64,000 bases of DNA from Vibrio tarriae. Lineage in GTDB: Bacteria > Pseudomonadota > Gammaproteobacteria > Enterobacterales > Vibrionaceae. The position numbers and the translations under genes are program-made. Below, in pieces: positions 1-9,138 of this stretch. Where the stretch lies: the NCBI RefSeq assembly GCF_002216685.1, contig NZ_CP022352.1, forward strand, positions 558,001 to 622,000. The letters are read 5' to 3'. Numbering within the stretch: the first letter of the stretch is position 1; each line of letters opens with the position of its first letter. The notes beneath the pieces were generated by a model. That model was not told the DNA's origin and ran no database searches. It saw nothing but the letters and a program-made list of their open reading frames with translations.

Positions 1-899
1 ACATCAATTGACTTTAAAGTGGCATCAAATGCGATGTCAGAGCTGGAAATTGTTTGGTTGACAACATGGACGGCCAGTACATTCTTACCTTGGTTCAGTG
101 CACTTGCCGGAATGACGAATGTGAACTCATCGTTAGGAAATGCGGTTGCAGTTGGCAACGTGGAATCATTTTTTATTTCACCTGAGACCATGTATGGAGT
201 CCGAGCAATCTCTGCACCATTTACATAAATCACAGCCGCATCATCGACAATCATTTTCAGATAAACATCTTTCACAACGTTTATGTTGTCTACAGTCAGC
301 TCTTTTCTGAAGTAATAAGAGGTAGGCTTATCTCCTCCAAAATTTTGAGTGGAGTAATTCGCTAAAAATGTATTTTGCGCATCAACACCATATCCAAACA
401 AACCACGGCCCGTTTTCCAGTTACTGTCATCAAAAGTGACTGAGGCCCAATCTTCTGCCTTAGGAAGGCCATCATCTGAATATTTCCAATAAGAGCCATA
501 GCTAAAATAGAGTTTTTGATTAGAACGACCACTGATACTAAATTGGATGCTGGCAACAGATTGAGCGGAAGTAAGTTTATCCGTTACTGTTAGTTTTAAA
601 AGATAGTTGCCATCTTGTAATGTGGTCAAATTTACGTCACTTTCTGTGGAAAGTGTTTCTCCATTTAATTGCCACAAGTATTCAGCACGAATATTCGTAT
701 CTACTTTTGCCTGTGCTGTTATTGCTTGGTTACCCATGATTTGGGCGGGTATCCCTTCTATTGATATTGAAAATGCTGTTGTTGAACTTTGGTTAGTTGA
801 TTGATTTGAATCAGCAGTTTCGCCGTTACAGGCAGAAATGAATAATGTGATCAGCATTAATCTAATAGTCCGGCATCTCATGACGCTTAAAAATTTCAC
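1..899 (-). CDS. secreted lipoprotein with Ig/PKD-like and jelly-roll-like regions, 3' end outside window
   Basis: Reading the minus strand from 899, the frame stays open to the window edge, giving about 299 codons without a stop, so the C-terminus is missing. I choose the GTG at 899 because GGAG lies 7 bases upstream; an in-frame ATG at 881 is the alternative. The N-terminus has basic residues, a hydrophobic stretch and a lipobox (ISAC), so it should be a lipid-anchored envelope protein. A Ser/Thr/Asn/Gln-rich linker follows, then a segment with the feel of a PKD/Ig-like fold, then a beta-rich region (around GLFGYGVDAQNTF and AVIYVNGAEIARTPYM) like carbohydrate-binding jelly-roll modules. 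A strong terminator separates it from the lap operon upstream on the same strand. Function unknown. Confidence 0.75.
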   Translation of the reverse strand, partial: MKFLSVMRCRTIRLMLITLFISACNGETADSNQSTNQSSTTAFSISIEGIPAQIMGNQAITAQAKVDTNIRAEYLWQLNGETLSTESDVNLTTLQDGNYLLKLTVTDKLTSAQSVASIQFSISGRSNQKLYFSYGSYWKYSDDGLPKAEDWASVTFDDSNWKTGRGLFGYGVDAQNTFLANYSTQNFGGDKPTSYYFRKELTVDNINVVKDVYLKMIVDDAAVIYVNGAEIARTPYMVSGEIKNDSTLPTATAFPNDEFTFVIPASALNQGKNVLAVHVVNQTISSSDIAFDATLKSID

Positions 900-1035
900 A
901 ATAGTACTCCATTTAGGTAAAGCACCAATTGTTATTTTCTAATGTGAAGTAAGGTCGACAGTTTAATGACGTTTTTATGTATAAATAGGTTTTTGTTAAG
1001 TAAAACACAGTAAAAATGATGTTTTTTACTGTAAT

Positions 1036-1073
1036 AAAAAGCCAAGGGGATCTAATGATCCCCTTGGCTTTTA
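1036..1073 (-). terminator. Rho-independent terminator of the lap operon
   Basis: A perfect 12-bp stem (GCCAAGGGGATC at 1041-1052 with its complement at 1057-1068) and a 4-base loop are followed on the minus strand by TTTTTATTA. It sits just after the last gene of the minus-strand lap operon. The T-run on the plus side is also usable, so it may work in both directions. Confidence 0.9.
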
Positions 1074-1084
1074 CCTCACTTTAT

Positions 1085-3199
1085 CTATTGCACTGCGCGT
1101 ACATTACCTTGGCGCAGGTCATTTAGCACTTCATGCTTTGGACCATCGGCAATAATGCAGCCTTTCTCCATCACAATCACGCGGTCAACCACATCCAGCA
1201 TCGAGGTTTTGTGGGTGATAAGGATCAGCGTCTCACCAGGCTTTAGTTGGCTAAGTTGCTGCTTAATGTGCATCTCTGAGCGGTTATCCATCGCGCTGGT
1301 GGGTTCATCCATCAACAAAACGGGAGGGCGGCCAAGAAAAGCGCGCGCAATCGAAACCGATTGACGTTGACCACCCGAAAGCAGCATACCTCCTTCACCT
1401 ACTTGGCGTTCCAGCCCCGCAGGATCTTGCTGGGTAAATACCGTAACCCCCGCTCGGTTGGCAGCATCCATCACCTCACGATCATCGGAGAGTGGGCGGC
1501 CAAGGGTAATGTTGTCGCGAATCGAGCCATAAAACAGCACACTGTCTTGCGGTACACAACCAATATTGCGGCGAATATCGATGTGATGCAGCTGCGAGAT
1601 ATCCGTATCATCGATTCGCACATGCCCTTCAGTCGGTTTGTACAGTCCCATGATCAAGCGTTCAAGCGTGGTTTTACCCGAACCAATTCGACCAATAATC
1701 GCCACTTTTTCACCCGGATGAATGGTAAGGCTCAAATCACGGACGGACGCGATAGGCGAGTTCGGATAGTGGAAAGTGACTCGGTCCAGCTCAATCTTGC
1801 CTTGAATGATGGGACGGTGGATATAGCGTTTACCTTCTTCTTGTTCATCTGGCATCGACATCACTTGTTCAATGATGGTCATGGATGATTTGGCTTGGTT
1901 GTAACGGGTTGAAAGTAGTGAGAGCTGCACTAAAGGGCCAATCGCGCGGCCACTCAGCATAGTCGCGGCAATCAGTCCACCCATGGTCAGGTCACCGTTG
2001 GAAATCAGGTAGACCCCAACAATGATCATGCCAATATTGGCGGCTTGCTGCACAAAACCTGCGGTATTTTGAATGCTATCTGTGATACGACGGCTTTTAA
2101 TGTTCCAGTTAGCCATGTGCGCTACGGCTTCTTCCCAGCGGTACTGGAACTGTCCTTGCGCGCCAAACAGCTTCACCGTTTCTAGTCCTGCTAAGCTTTC
2201 GATGAGGTTGGCATACTTTTGTGAGGCGAGTCTTGAGCCTTCTTCAATCGCCCGTTTTAAGCGGCTTTGAATGAGAATCGAGTAAATCACCAAAATCAGT
2301 ACACCGACGACGGGCACCCACACCAAATGTCCAGCCATTAACCAGATCAACACTAAAAAGAGCAGGGCAAATGGCAGATCAATCAGCGAAGAAATCGTCG
2401 CGGATGTAAAAAATTCACGAATCGATTCAAACTCTTGCAAATGGCGTGCAAAAGCACCAACCGAAGGTGGGCGAGCCTCCATACGGATGCCCATCACTTT
2501 GCTAAACAGTTTGGAAGAGATCAGAATGTCCGACTTTTTTCCGGCGACATCAATGAAGTAGTTGCGCAGCATTTTGAACACGAAATCGAACAAAAAGATC
2601 ACTAAGATGCCGCTAGAGAGTACCCACAAGGTTTCAAAAGCCAAGTTGGGGACGACTTTGTCGTACACAATCCGTGAAAACATCGGGGCGGCAATCGCAA
2701 ATAAGTTAATCAGCAGTGATGCGATCAACACATCACGATAAATGTGTTTGGATTTATAAATGGTGCTCCAAAACCAGTGCCCATCTCTTGGTTTCAAGAC
2801 TTCCGGTGAACGCTCATCAAAGCGAAACTGCTTTTTGACCATAAAGTAACGGCCAATATACATCGCTTCTAAATCGCTGATCGAGTAGGCGACAGGCACC
2901 AATCCCGATTCAGCGGTGACAATTTCAGCCTCTTGTGTTTCTTGGTTGATACTACTGAGTACGCAAGCTTCACCGCCTTTGAGCAGTAATACCACAGGAA
3001 AAACCAGATGGGGAATTTGGCCTAACGGCGCGCGGTTTTCTTTAGCGATTAGCCCAGCTCTTTCTGCCGAGCGAGGAAACAGAAAAGGCGTGAGCTTGCC
3101 GTCAGCCAATGGTAGGCCGTTGATCAGTGCTTCAGGAGAATTCGCTAAACCATAATAACGGCTTACGTAAACCAGCGAATTGAGTAACGTATCTTGCAT
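1085..3199 (-). CDS. lapB: type I secretion ABC transporter (LapB-like, peptidase-like N-terminal domain)
   Basis: This is the inner-membrane ATPase/permease of a type I secretion system, expected to export a large repeat adhesin. The first ~130 residues form a C39-peptidase-like domain without the catalytic Cys (a CLD), usual for LapB-type exporters that do not cleave a leader. A transmembrane exporter domain follows (about 160-430), then an ATPase domain with Walker A GRIGSGKTT, signature LSGGQRQSVSIARAF and Walker B VLLMDEP. At 704 residues it is full length for the family. It is the last gene of the operon, 14 bp after the LapD-like gene. The adhesin substrate and the TolC-like outer-membrane partner are not in this window. 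Confidence 0.9.
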   Translation of the reverse strand: MQDTLLNSLVYVSRYYGLANSPEALINGLPLADGKLTPFLFPRSAERAGLIAKENRAPLGQIPHLVFPVVLLLKGGEACVLSSINQETQEAEIVTAESGLVPVAYSISDLEAMYIGRYFMVKKQFRFDERSPEVLKPRDGHWFWSTIYKSKHIYRDVLIASLLINLFAIAAPMFSRIVYDKVVPNLAFETLWVLSSGILVIFLFDFVFKMLRNYFIDVAGKKSDILISSKLFSKVMGIRMEARPPSVGAFARHLQEFESIREFFTSATISSLIDLPFALLFLVLIWLMAGHLVWVPVVGVLILVIYSILIQSRLKRAIEEGSRLASQKYANLIESLAGLETVKLFGAQGQFQYRWEEAVAHMANWNIKSRRITDSIQNTAGFVQQAANIGMIIVGVYLISNGDLTMGGLIAATMLSGRAIGPLVQLSLLSTRYNQAKSSMTIIEQVMSMPDEQEEGKRYIHRPIIQGKIELDRVTFHYPNSPIASVRDLSLTIHPGEKVAIIGRIGSGKTTLERLIMGLYKPTEGHVRIDDTDISQLHHIDIRRNIGCVPQDSVLFYGSIRDNITLGRPLSDDREVMDAANRAGVTVFTQQDPAGLERQVGEGGMLLSGGQRQSVSIARAFLGRPPVLLMDEPTSAMDNRSEMHIKQQLSQLKPGETLILITHKTSMLDVVDRVIVMEKGCIIADGPKHEVLNDLRQGNVRAVQ

Positions 3200-3213
3200 G
3201 CCTCTGACCTTGG

Positions 3214-5124
3214 TTACTTATCAACAATGAAGCCTTGGAAGACTTCGATAAAATGTTCTGAAAGAAAATCGAGCTGAGTTTGTGTTTCAACCCGTGATGC
3301 AATGGTGGTGATCCCTAAGTTGTGCGCGGTGCGCGAAATAGAGGTAAGGGTAAATTTCTGACGTTCATTATCTAAATGGTGAGTAAACAGATAATCCAGT
3401 TTGACGTACTTAGGACGGAATTCATTGATGTAGTCGAGAGATTGGAAGTTACGTCCGTAGTTATCTACCCCAAAATCTGCCCCTGCGTTACGTACCGCGT
3501 TACAAAATAGCGCGGTGTAATGCGGTTCATTGACGAAACAGCCTTCTGGGATCTCAAAATGCAGTAAGTTGGCTACAGAAAGATGTTTGTTTAAGGTTTG
3601 GCTGATCCAACGGATAAAGCTTGGCTGAGAGATACTGCCTTGCGCGATGTTGATCGCGAGTGGTTCCGTTTGTTCACCTTTTTCAAGCTGGCTGATCACT
3701 TGCTCAATCACGTATTGATCGAAAATATGGCTAGCATTGAGCTGTTCAAGGGCAAACAGGAATTGGTTTGCGGTATAACGAACCCCATCTTTCTCAAATG
3801 CAGAAAATACTTCGCGATGGAACGTTTTGCCCCAACTGCTGTTGGCAGCTTGGTAGCGGAAAGTGAACCAGTCGTTATGGATTGCCTCTTCAACCAGAGT
3901 TTTCCACTGTTTTTTACCTAAAATGATCTTATCAGTATCACCACTAATGAAGCCATAACTCAAATCTGGATTGGTTTTTGCTTTTGCCAAGGCATTATCC
4001 AGCAGAGAAAGGAGCGTCGTACTACTCGATTGACGTTTATTGCTGACCACTCCGAGCGATAGATTGGCTTTCGCCATGCCCGTTGGATCGGGGTTAATGT
4101 CTTCCACACAAGTCACAATGCTATCAGCGACAATTCTGAGTTCGGTTTCATCCATATTCGGCATAATGATACCGAACTCGTAAGTGGAGATACGGGCAAT
4201 CGAGATATCCTTAACGGTGATTGAATGTTTAAGGCGATCCGCCAATTCGCGAACCATGCCATCGCCCGCTTCATAGCCCTTATCTTCATAAAGCTCTTTG
4301 ATGAATTCTGCTTGTAAGATAGCCACGCCACCAATACCGCTTTCAGCGAGCCAACCACTCAATTGACTCATGTAATAAGCACGGTTACCGAGGTGAGACA
4401 CTGGGTCAAGATAAGCGCGTTCACGCAACTGTTGCGCTTCTTTTGCTTGCGCTTTAAAGGCCTTTTCAACTTGTTCGGACATCTTATTGATGCCATCTAC
4501 CACATAAATCAGGTCTTGTGTGTTTGGGCGTGGTAGCGGCTCACCAAATTGGTTGTTGGCGACCTGTTCCATTTTGTTGACGATCAGTTGTAGTGGTCTC
4601 AGAGAGCGTTTCAAAATGAAGGCGACGGCAAACATACCAATCACTAAAATGGCTAAAAACGCGATACATAAACGAATCAAGGCTTTCCAGAGTTGAGCGT
4701 AAGCCGCCCCAGGATGGCTGACGATTTCCACTTCCGCCAACTGCATCCAGCCACTGGTCACGACGCGCCGATCATGGATAGGTTCAAACAGATTTAACTG
4801 AGTAAACCAAGCAGGCACGTCATTAGGTTCGATTGGATAGGAGCGGAGAATTTCAGTACCGTCATCGAGGAAAATTAGACGTACGATCGAGTAGCTGCTG
4901 CCATCAAATAGCGCATTGATCACTGATTCTACCGCAATGGTGTCTTTCTTCTCCAAATAAGGCGCTAAAGCCAAACCCACCGTATTTATGGTGTTGTTGA
5001 CCTCAGAACGTTGTTGTTGCTCGAGACTGTTGCGAGTGGTGTTGAATTCGATAGTAAAAACCGAAATCAACAACAGAATAAACACCGCAATCATCCCTGC
5101 GACTAGTTGTTTGTATAGCGTCAT
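3214..5124 (-). CDS. lapD: LapD-like inner-membrane c-di-GMP receptor with degenerate GGDEF and EAL domains
   Basis: LapD proteins bind cyclic di-GMP through an inactive EAL domain and then sequester the periplasmic protease LapG, keeping adhesins on the cell surface. The 636-residue protein shows TM1 (about 7-27), a periplasmic domain, TM2 (about 150-172), HAMP, a GGDEF domain whose motif is degraded to STYEF (313-317), and a C-terminal EAL domain (about 400-636) whose EAL position reads HREVF. Both degradations argue against cyclase or phosphodiesterase activity and for a receptor role. It lies between lapG and lapB, the standard arrangement. The lapG gene here is frameshifted, which would leave this receptor without its normal partner. 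Confidence 0.9.
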   Translation of the reverse strand: MTLYKQLVAGMIAVFILLLISVFTIEFNTTRNSLEQQQRSEVNNTINTVGLALAPYLEKKDTIAVESVINALFDGSSYSIVRLIFLDDGTEILRSYPIEPNDVPAWFTQLNLFEPIHDRRVVTSGWMQLAEVEIVSHPGAAYAQLWKALIRLCIAFLAILVIGMFAVAFILKRSLRPLQLIVNKMEQVANNQFGEPLPRPNTQDLIYVVDGINKMSEQVEKAFKAQAKEAQQLRERAYLDPVSHLGNRAYYMSQLSGWLAESGIGGVAILQAEFIKELYEDKGYEAGDGMVRELADRLKHSITVKDISIARISTYEFGIIMPNMDETELRIVADSIVTCVEDINPDPTGMAKANLSLGVVSNKRQSSSTTLLSLLDNALAKAKTNPDLSYGFISGDTDKIILGKKQWKTLVEEAIHNDWFTFRYQAANSSWGKTFHREVFSAFEKDGVRYTANQFLFALEQLNASHIFDQYVIEQVISQLEKGEQTEPLAINIAQGSISQPSFIRWISQTLNKHLSVANLLHFEIPEGCFVNEPHYTALFCNAVRNAGADFGVDNYGRNFQSLDYINEFRPKYVKLDYLFTHHLDNERQKFTLTSISRTAHNLGITTIASRVETQTQLDFLSEHFIEVFQGFIVDK

Positions 5125-5129
5125 AGTGC

Positions 5130-5791
5130 CTACTCATCATAGCTAACTAGAGGTTTATTTAATTTTAGTGAGCGCTCTCTGGCTCTTAAGTCATTCCACA
5201 AACTGAGTCTCGACGACTCCCCAGCAAGTTGGCCGTTATTCGATTTCATTAACCACAAATTCTTACCGTTAAAGCTGTAAATCGGCAGTAAATCTTTGCG
5301 TTTCGAAGCGGGTTTAATCTGTGGGTTTATATTGTCCAAAATCACCGGTTCGGCACTCGGGTAGAGTAATACGCCAACACCATATGAAATTGATTTAGCT
5401 CAATAGCTTTAACATACACGAGACGAAGTTTCTTATCTGATACACCGAGTTCTAACAGCGAGAAATACTTCGCAATTGTGAAATCTTCACAATCTCCCGC
5501 GTTACTGCCGAGAAACTCTAACGGGGTCGCCCAGTAGTCTTTAGAGCCCCATAGGTGAATATCGTTGACAAAGTTGAGCTGATTAAAAAAGGCATTCACT
5601 TCTTTTAATTGCTCTTGCTCCGATGTGGAAGCAAGCTCTGCCATCTTGCGACGCCATGTTTCGACGCGTTTGCCTGCTCGCTGGCCATACGTTGCCTTCA
5701 CCGCATTTACCCACTGCTGCTCTTTGGTATTGAGCGCTAGCGAGAATGAGGAGGCACAAATAACCAGAGACAGCACAATCCAACGTTTCAT
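5130..5791 (-). pseudogene. lapG: LapG-like periplasmic cysteine protease, interrupted by a 1-base deletion
   Basis: LapG is a transglutaminase-like cysteine protease that releases adhesins by cutting their N-terminal retention module. The first frame (5791 down to 5342) gives a signal peptide (MKRWIVLSLVICASSFSLA), the catalytic Cys in GDCEDF and the catalytic His in FHMVLAYY, then runs into STRVPNR and a TGA. Removing the shift joins it to the downstream frame (PSAEPVILDNINPQ and on to KPLVSYDE), which carries the expected catalytic Asp in ILDN. The break falls in a short C run, TCTACCCGAG on the minus strand, where four Cs would give the family-like STPSAEP. As written, the product lacks the Asp and about 70 residues and should be inactive. 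A sequencing error is possible. Confidence 0.85.
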
Positions 5792-5799
5792 AGGGCGGG

Positions 5800-7191
5800 C
5801 TATTCTCTCAGCGCATTGCTTTGCGCACTTAAAATTGGTTTCAGCAGATAATCCAGCACGGTTCTTTTACCGGTAATAATATCGACGGAGGCAGTCATCC
5901 CCGGGATGATCGGCAAGTTCTGATCATGGCCTAGAGTGGTTTCTTTGGTTCGTACTCGAACCAGATAGAAGCTATTCCCCTCCTCGTCCTGTGTGGTATC
6001 GGCACTGATGTGTTCGAGCGTGCCTTCCAAGCCACCATAGCGAGTGAAATCATAAGCACTAAACTTCACAATAGCGGGGAGATCTGGGCGCAGAAACGCA
6101 ATGTCTTGCGGTGCAATTTGAGCTTCGACCAGCAAGGTATCTTCAGTCGGTACGATTTCGATGATGTTCATCCCCGGTTGAATTACGCCGCCCACTGTAT
6201 TCACATAGAGAGTTTTGACGGTGCCTGTTACGGGGGAAATCACCACCGTACGATTCACTTTATCCTCAAGTCCAACCGCCGATTCGGTGAGCGCCGAAAG
6301 CTTATCTTGCGCTTGGTTGAGTTTATCTTGCTGTTCAGTTCGGAATTTTTGCGCAGCATTAATTCGACTGAGCATCGCTTCACGTACTGCTGACTTGAGT
6401 ACAGGAATTTTTAGCTCAGTGGAGGTTAATTCTCGGCGAGTATCATTCAGTTGGCGTTGTAGCTTCAGCAGTTCAATTCTCGGCACTACGCCTTCGTTGG
6501 CGAGTGGCTCAGTGATGTCGAGCTCTTTTTTCGCGTAATCATAACTTTGACGAAGGTTGATGATCCGCGCTTCTGATTCAATCAAATCTTGTTGTTTTTG
6601 CTTGATTTGTTGAGAGAGAACGGACAATTGGTTGCGCAGGTTATCGAGATCTTGGCGGTATTGATCTCGTTGACGTTCAACCAAATCCGGTTGGCTATCA
6701 CTCAATACAGGAGGAAAAGCGAGCTTACTGTAATCAAGACGTACGCTGTTGGACCAGTTTTTTTCTTCAAAATTCTCATCGATAATCACACTCGAAATCG
6801 AGGCGGAAAGCTGTAGAACACTGGCGGTTAAGTTTGCAACTTGCTGCTCGCGCTCGCGGAAATCGGAGCGAAAGCGTGTATCGTCAATCAAAATAAGTTG
6901 TTGGCCTTTTTGAACTTGTTCCCCCTCACGGACGAGGATCTGCTTAACCAGTCCCCCTTCCAAGTTTTGGATGACTTGCACTTGTGAGGAGGGAACCACT
7001 TTCCCTTGGCCGACCGTGACCTTATCGATTTCTGCCCATGAGGCCCAAGCGAGCGCTAGAATAAAAAATGCCACCATGATCCAGAGAATAATTCGTGCGC
7101 TGTGCGGCGTATTGAGCAGCAGTGCGGCGGTTTTATCGTCCACATAGTCTAATTCTTCGGTGGTGAGCTTGTTATAACTGCGATTGCTCAT
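5800..7191 (-). CDS. lapC: HlyD/LapC-family membrane fusion protein of the type I secretion system
   Basis: This is the periplasmic adaptor that joins the LapB-like exporter to an outer-membrane channel. The 463-residue protein has a cytoplasmic N-terminus, one transmembrane helix (about 33-54, IILWIMVAFFILALAWASWA), a biotinyl/lipoyl-like half-motif (VQVIQNLEGGLVKQILVREGEQV), long alpha-helical hairpin coiled coils (about 150-310) and a second beta-rich half (VISPVTGTVKTLYVNTVGGVIQPG). It is the first gene of the minus-strand operon. The next gene, lapG, begins 8 bp after its stop. The 223-bp gap to the divergent pdxH gene must hold both promoters. Confidence 0.9.
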   Translation of the reverse strand: MSNRSYNKLTTEELDYVDDKTAALLLNTPHSARIILWIMVAFFILALAWASWAEIDKVTVGQGKVVPSSQVQVIQNLEGGLVKQILVREGEQVQKGQQLILIDDTRFRSDFREREQQVANLTASVLQLSASISSVIIDENFEEKNWSNSVRLDYSKLAFPPVLSDSQPDLVERQRDQYRQDLDNLRNQLSVLSQQIKQKQQDLIESEARIINLRQSYDYAKKELDITEPLANEGVVPRIELLKLQRQLNDTRRELTSTELKIPVLKSAVREAMLSRINAAQKFRTEQQDKLNQAQDKLSALTESAVGLEDKVNRTVVISPVTGTVKTLYVNTVGGVIQPGMNIIEIVPTEDTLLVEAQIAPQDIAFLRPDLPAIVKFSAYDFTRYGGLEGTLEHISADTTQDEEGNSFYLVRVRTKETTLGHDQNLPIIPGMTASVDIITGKRTVLDYLLKPILSAQSNALRE

Positions 7192-7414
7192 GAGTGGTTC
7201 CTGTTCACACCATTGATAGTCGGTTGATTTTATTACGTGGGCTAATAATTGTTAAGGATATGCTATCTGCGACGAAAGGCCTATTCGGCATTTTAATAAA
7301 TTACTTAATTTTTAGAATTTGTGATCTTATTTTGACGTGCTTGGCATATCTTTGCTCGCTTGAGTTATCAGCGGGATAGGCGCACAATCGGGCAAAAATC
7401 AGTGAGGAGCAGAA

Positions 7415-8050
7415 ATGGATCTTTCAGATATTCGCCGCGAATACATTCATGGTGGTCTAAGAAGAAAAGATTTGCAGGCCAACCCAATTGACCAGTTTAA
7501 TCTTTGGTTACAGCAGGCGATTGACGCTAACTTGTCCGATCCAACCGCGATGACGGTCGCGACGGTAGATGAACATGGGCAACCTTTTCAGCGTATCGTG
7601 TTACTGAAAAATGTCGATGATGCCGGTTTTGTGTTTTACACCAACTTGGGCAGTCGCAAGGCGCAGCATATTGCGCACAACAACAAAATCAGCCTCCATT
7701 TCCCGTGGCATCCGCTGGAGCGCCAAGTGCATATCACTGGTGTGGCGGAAAAACTCACCGCCTTGGAAAACATGAAGTATTTCATGTCGCGTCCGAAAGA
7801 GAGCCAGATAGCGGCAATCGCCAGCCATCAAAGTAGCCGAATCTCCGCTCGTGGAGTGTTGGAAGGTAAGTATCTTGAGCTTAAGCAGAAGTTTGCAAAC
7901 GGTGAGATTCCTGTGCCTAGCTTCTGGGGTGGCTACCGCATCAAGCCTGAAAGTATGGAGTTTTGGCAAGGTGGTGAGCATCGCCTGCATGACCGCTTCT
8001 TATATTCGCGAGAAGGTGACGTTTGGTCTGTGGATAGACTTGCGCCATAA
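7415..8050 (+). CDS. pdxH: pyridoxamine/pyridoxine 5'-phosphate oxidase
   Basis: PdxH uses FMN and oxygen to make pyridoxal 5'-phosphate. The 211-residue protein is the usual size and has the N-terminal substrate segment ([12 protein letters not shown]), the FMN-binding core ([28 protein letters not shown]) and the C-terminal [17 protein letters not shown] region. The start is supported by GAGGAG about 7 bases upstream. It is transcribed away from the lap operon and converges on vqmA, with a 12-bp inverted repeat between and over the two 3' ends. Confidence 0.95.
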   Translation: MDLSDIRREYIHGGLRRKDLQANPIDQFNLWLQQAIDANLSDPTAMTVATVDEHGQPFQRIVLLKNVDDAGFVFYTNLGSRKAQHIAHNNKISLHFPWHPLERQVHITGVAEKLTALENMKYFMSRPKESQIAAIASHQSSRISARGVLEGKYLELKQKFANGEIPVPSFWGGYRIKPESMEFWQGGEHRLHDRFLYSREGDVWSVDRLAP

Positions 8051-8064
8051 ACCCCAATCAATAA

Positions 8065-8101
8065 GCTTGAAGTTGCCGCTTACTGGGCTGCAACTTCAAG
8101 C
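8065..8101. repeat. 12-bp perfect inverted repeat at the pdxH/vqmA convergence
   Basis: GCTTGAAGTTGC (8065-8076) is repeated in inverted orientation at 8090-8101 with 13 bases between. The right arm lies inside the last codons of vqmA and the left arm beyond its stop codon, so both transcripts would end with this hairpin. There is no clear T-run. The sequence resembles the outer ends of the ERIC copies found elsewhere in the window. Confidence 0.7.
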
Positions 8102-8820
8102 CGTTTGGGTATTGTGTGATCGCTCAACACAACGGAAAGCTGTTTTCTAAGCAAGGTCTTCGGGATCACCGAGCCGAATCCCCTATCCAACGCGAGATCA
8201 ATCATTTGATCTTTGCTTAATGCACCAAATTTACTGCGTAGTTTGGCTTCATATCCTTCCACGGTTTTAATCGAGATCCCCATCACTCGTGCAATGTGTT
8301 GTGGCTTTTTGCCATACAAGAGCAAAAACAGAACTTCGGATTCACGGGCGGTCAATTTCAACGTATCGCGATCGGCGACCGATTTAAAAGTGGTGGAGGT
8401 GGATAACCCGGTTGCGCGGCATACCCAATGACCGACTTCTAGAATGGCTGTGTCGGTTAAATCCTGCCCGAAAAAAATGGTGCCTTGGATCTTACCTTGG
8501 TTATCATGCCAAGGCGTCTTAGTAAAAATATGCGCATGCCAGTGACCATCGGGGTAGGGGTGAATATCAAGCACTTTGACGGAGTGCCCCGTTTCAATCA
8601 CATAGCGATCTTGCTGTTGAAAGTCGGCGGCACAGGCTGCCGTTGGGCTAGGCATGTCGAAATCGGTGCGCCCGATGCAATCTTCGGCGCGCTTTAACCC
8701 GATCAATTCGCCATAGGCTTGGTTGGCATACACAAAAACCGAGTTTAAGTCCTTGCATCCCCAATAACCGGGTAATTGTTTGAATAAAGAAATCTGCTCT
8801 AATGTCAGATGGTTAGGCAC
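8080..8820 (-). CDS. vqmA: VqmA, cytoplasmic receptor-regulator of the autoinducer DPO
   Basis: VqmA binds 3,5-dimethylpyrazin-2-ol (DPO) and activates the small RNA gene vqmR, repressing biofilm and other group behaviours. The frame extends upstream, but I place the start at the GTG at 8820 because GGAGG precedes it by 8 bases and the resulting 246 residues put Cys48, Cys63 and Phe67 at the numbers known for VqmA. The N-terminal PAS domain (about 10-125) is followed by a LuxR-type HTH (TARESEVLFLLLYGKKPQHIARVMGIS, about 177-235). Its target vqmR lies directly upstream on the same strand, between 8911 and the GC-rich operator. Confidence 0.95.
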   Translation of the reverse strand: MPNHLTLEQISLFKQLPGYWGCKDLNSVFVYANQAYGELIGLKRAEDCIGRTDFDMPSPTAACAADFQQQDRYVIETGHSVKVLDIHPYPDGHWHAHIFTKTPWHDNQGKIQGTIFFGQDLTDTAILEVGHWVCRATGLSTSTTFKSVADRDTLKLTARESEVLFLLLYGKKPQHIARVMGISIKTVEGYEAKLRSKFGALSKDQMIDLALDRGFGSVIPKTLLRKQLSVVLSDHTIPKRLEVAAQ

Positions 8821-8910
8821 GCCATATCCTCCGTTGGAAATGCGGCGATATGATACCAAGAGCATTTCTTGTTGTAAGCTGATCTTGCCTGTTTTGGGAC
8901 TGTTTGGATG

Positions 8911-9056
8911 AAAAAAAGCCAGCCTGAAGACGGGCTGGCATAAATACAAGAAACATATCTTGTCGACGTGTAGAAGAGGTTCCATGAATCCAGCGAGGGT
9001 CTGCTGAATACACAGAGGTATCATATTGATACCAAGCATCAGTCATGCAACTCATG
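8911..9056 (-). ncRNA. vqmR: VqmR small regulatory RNA
   Basis: VqmR is the Hfq-dependent RNA that VqmA switches on; it base-pairs with mRNAs such as vpsT. The 3' end is clear: a stem GCCAGCC/GGCTGGC (8918-8939) followed on the minus strand by seven Ts ending at 8911. It lies directly upstream of vqmA, where vqmR is known to be. The 5' end is approximate, placed 7 bases after a TACAAA -10 candidate at 9063-9068, which gives about 146 nt, close to the known size. The region encodes no credible protein. Confidence 0.88.
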
Positions 9057-9061
9057 CTCTG

Positions 9062-9113
9062 ATTTGTACTTTACCGAACGCGGTACAAATGAAAAAGGGG
9101 GGAAATCCCCCCT
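9062..9113 (-). promoter_or_regulatory. vqmR promoter with VqmA operator palindrome
   Basis: The 18-bp palindrome AGGGGGGAAATCCCCCCT (9096-9113) matches the GC-rich operator known to be bound by VqmA upstream of vqmR. It lies about 48 bases upstream of the proposed vqmR start. Downstream of it, a second perfect inverted repeat (ATTTGTAC at 9062-9069, GTACAAAT at 9083-9090) covers the presumed -35 and -10 elements. On the minus strand the GC palindrome is followed by five Ts, so it could also terminate the upstream FGE-like gene. Confidence 0.85.
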
Positions 9114-9138
9114 TTATGCATGATTGTTCGAGTAAACA

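Noticed and set aside
5130..5345. Separate small gene downstream of lapG
   Set aside because: Its sequence is the C-terminal part of LapG, with the catalytic Asp, in another frame.
8821..9039. Upstream extension of VqmA to 319 residues
   Set aside because: The extension runs through the vqmR gene, and the GTG at 8820 has an excellent ribosome-binding site and restores known VqmA residue numbers.
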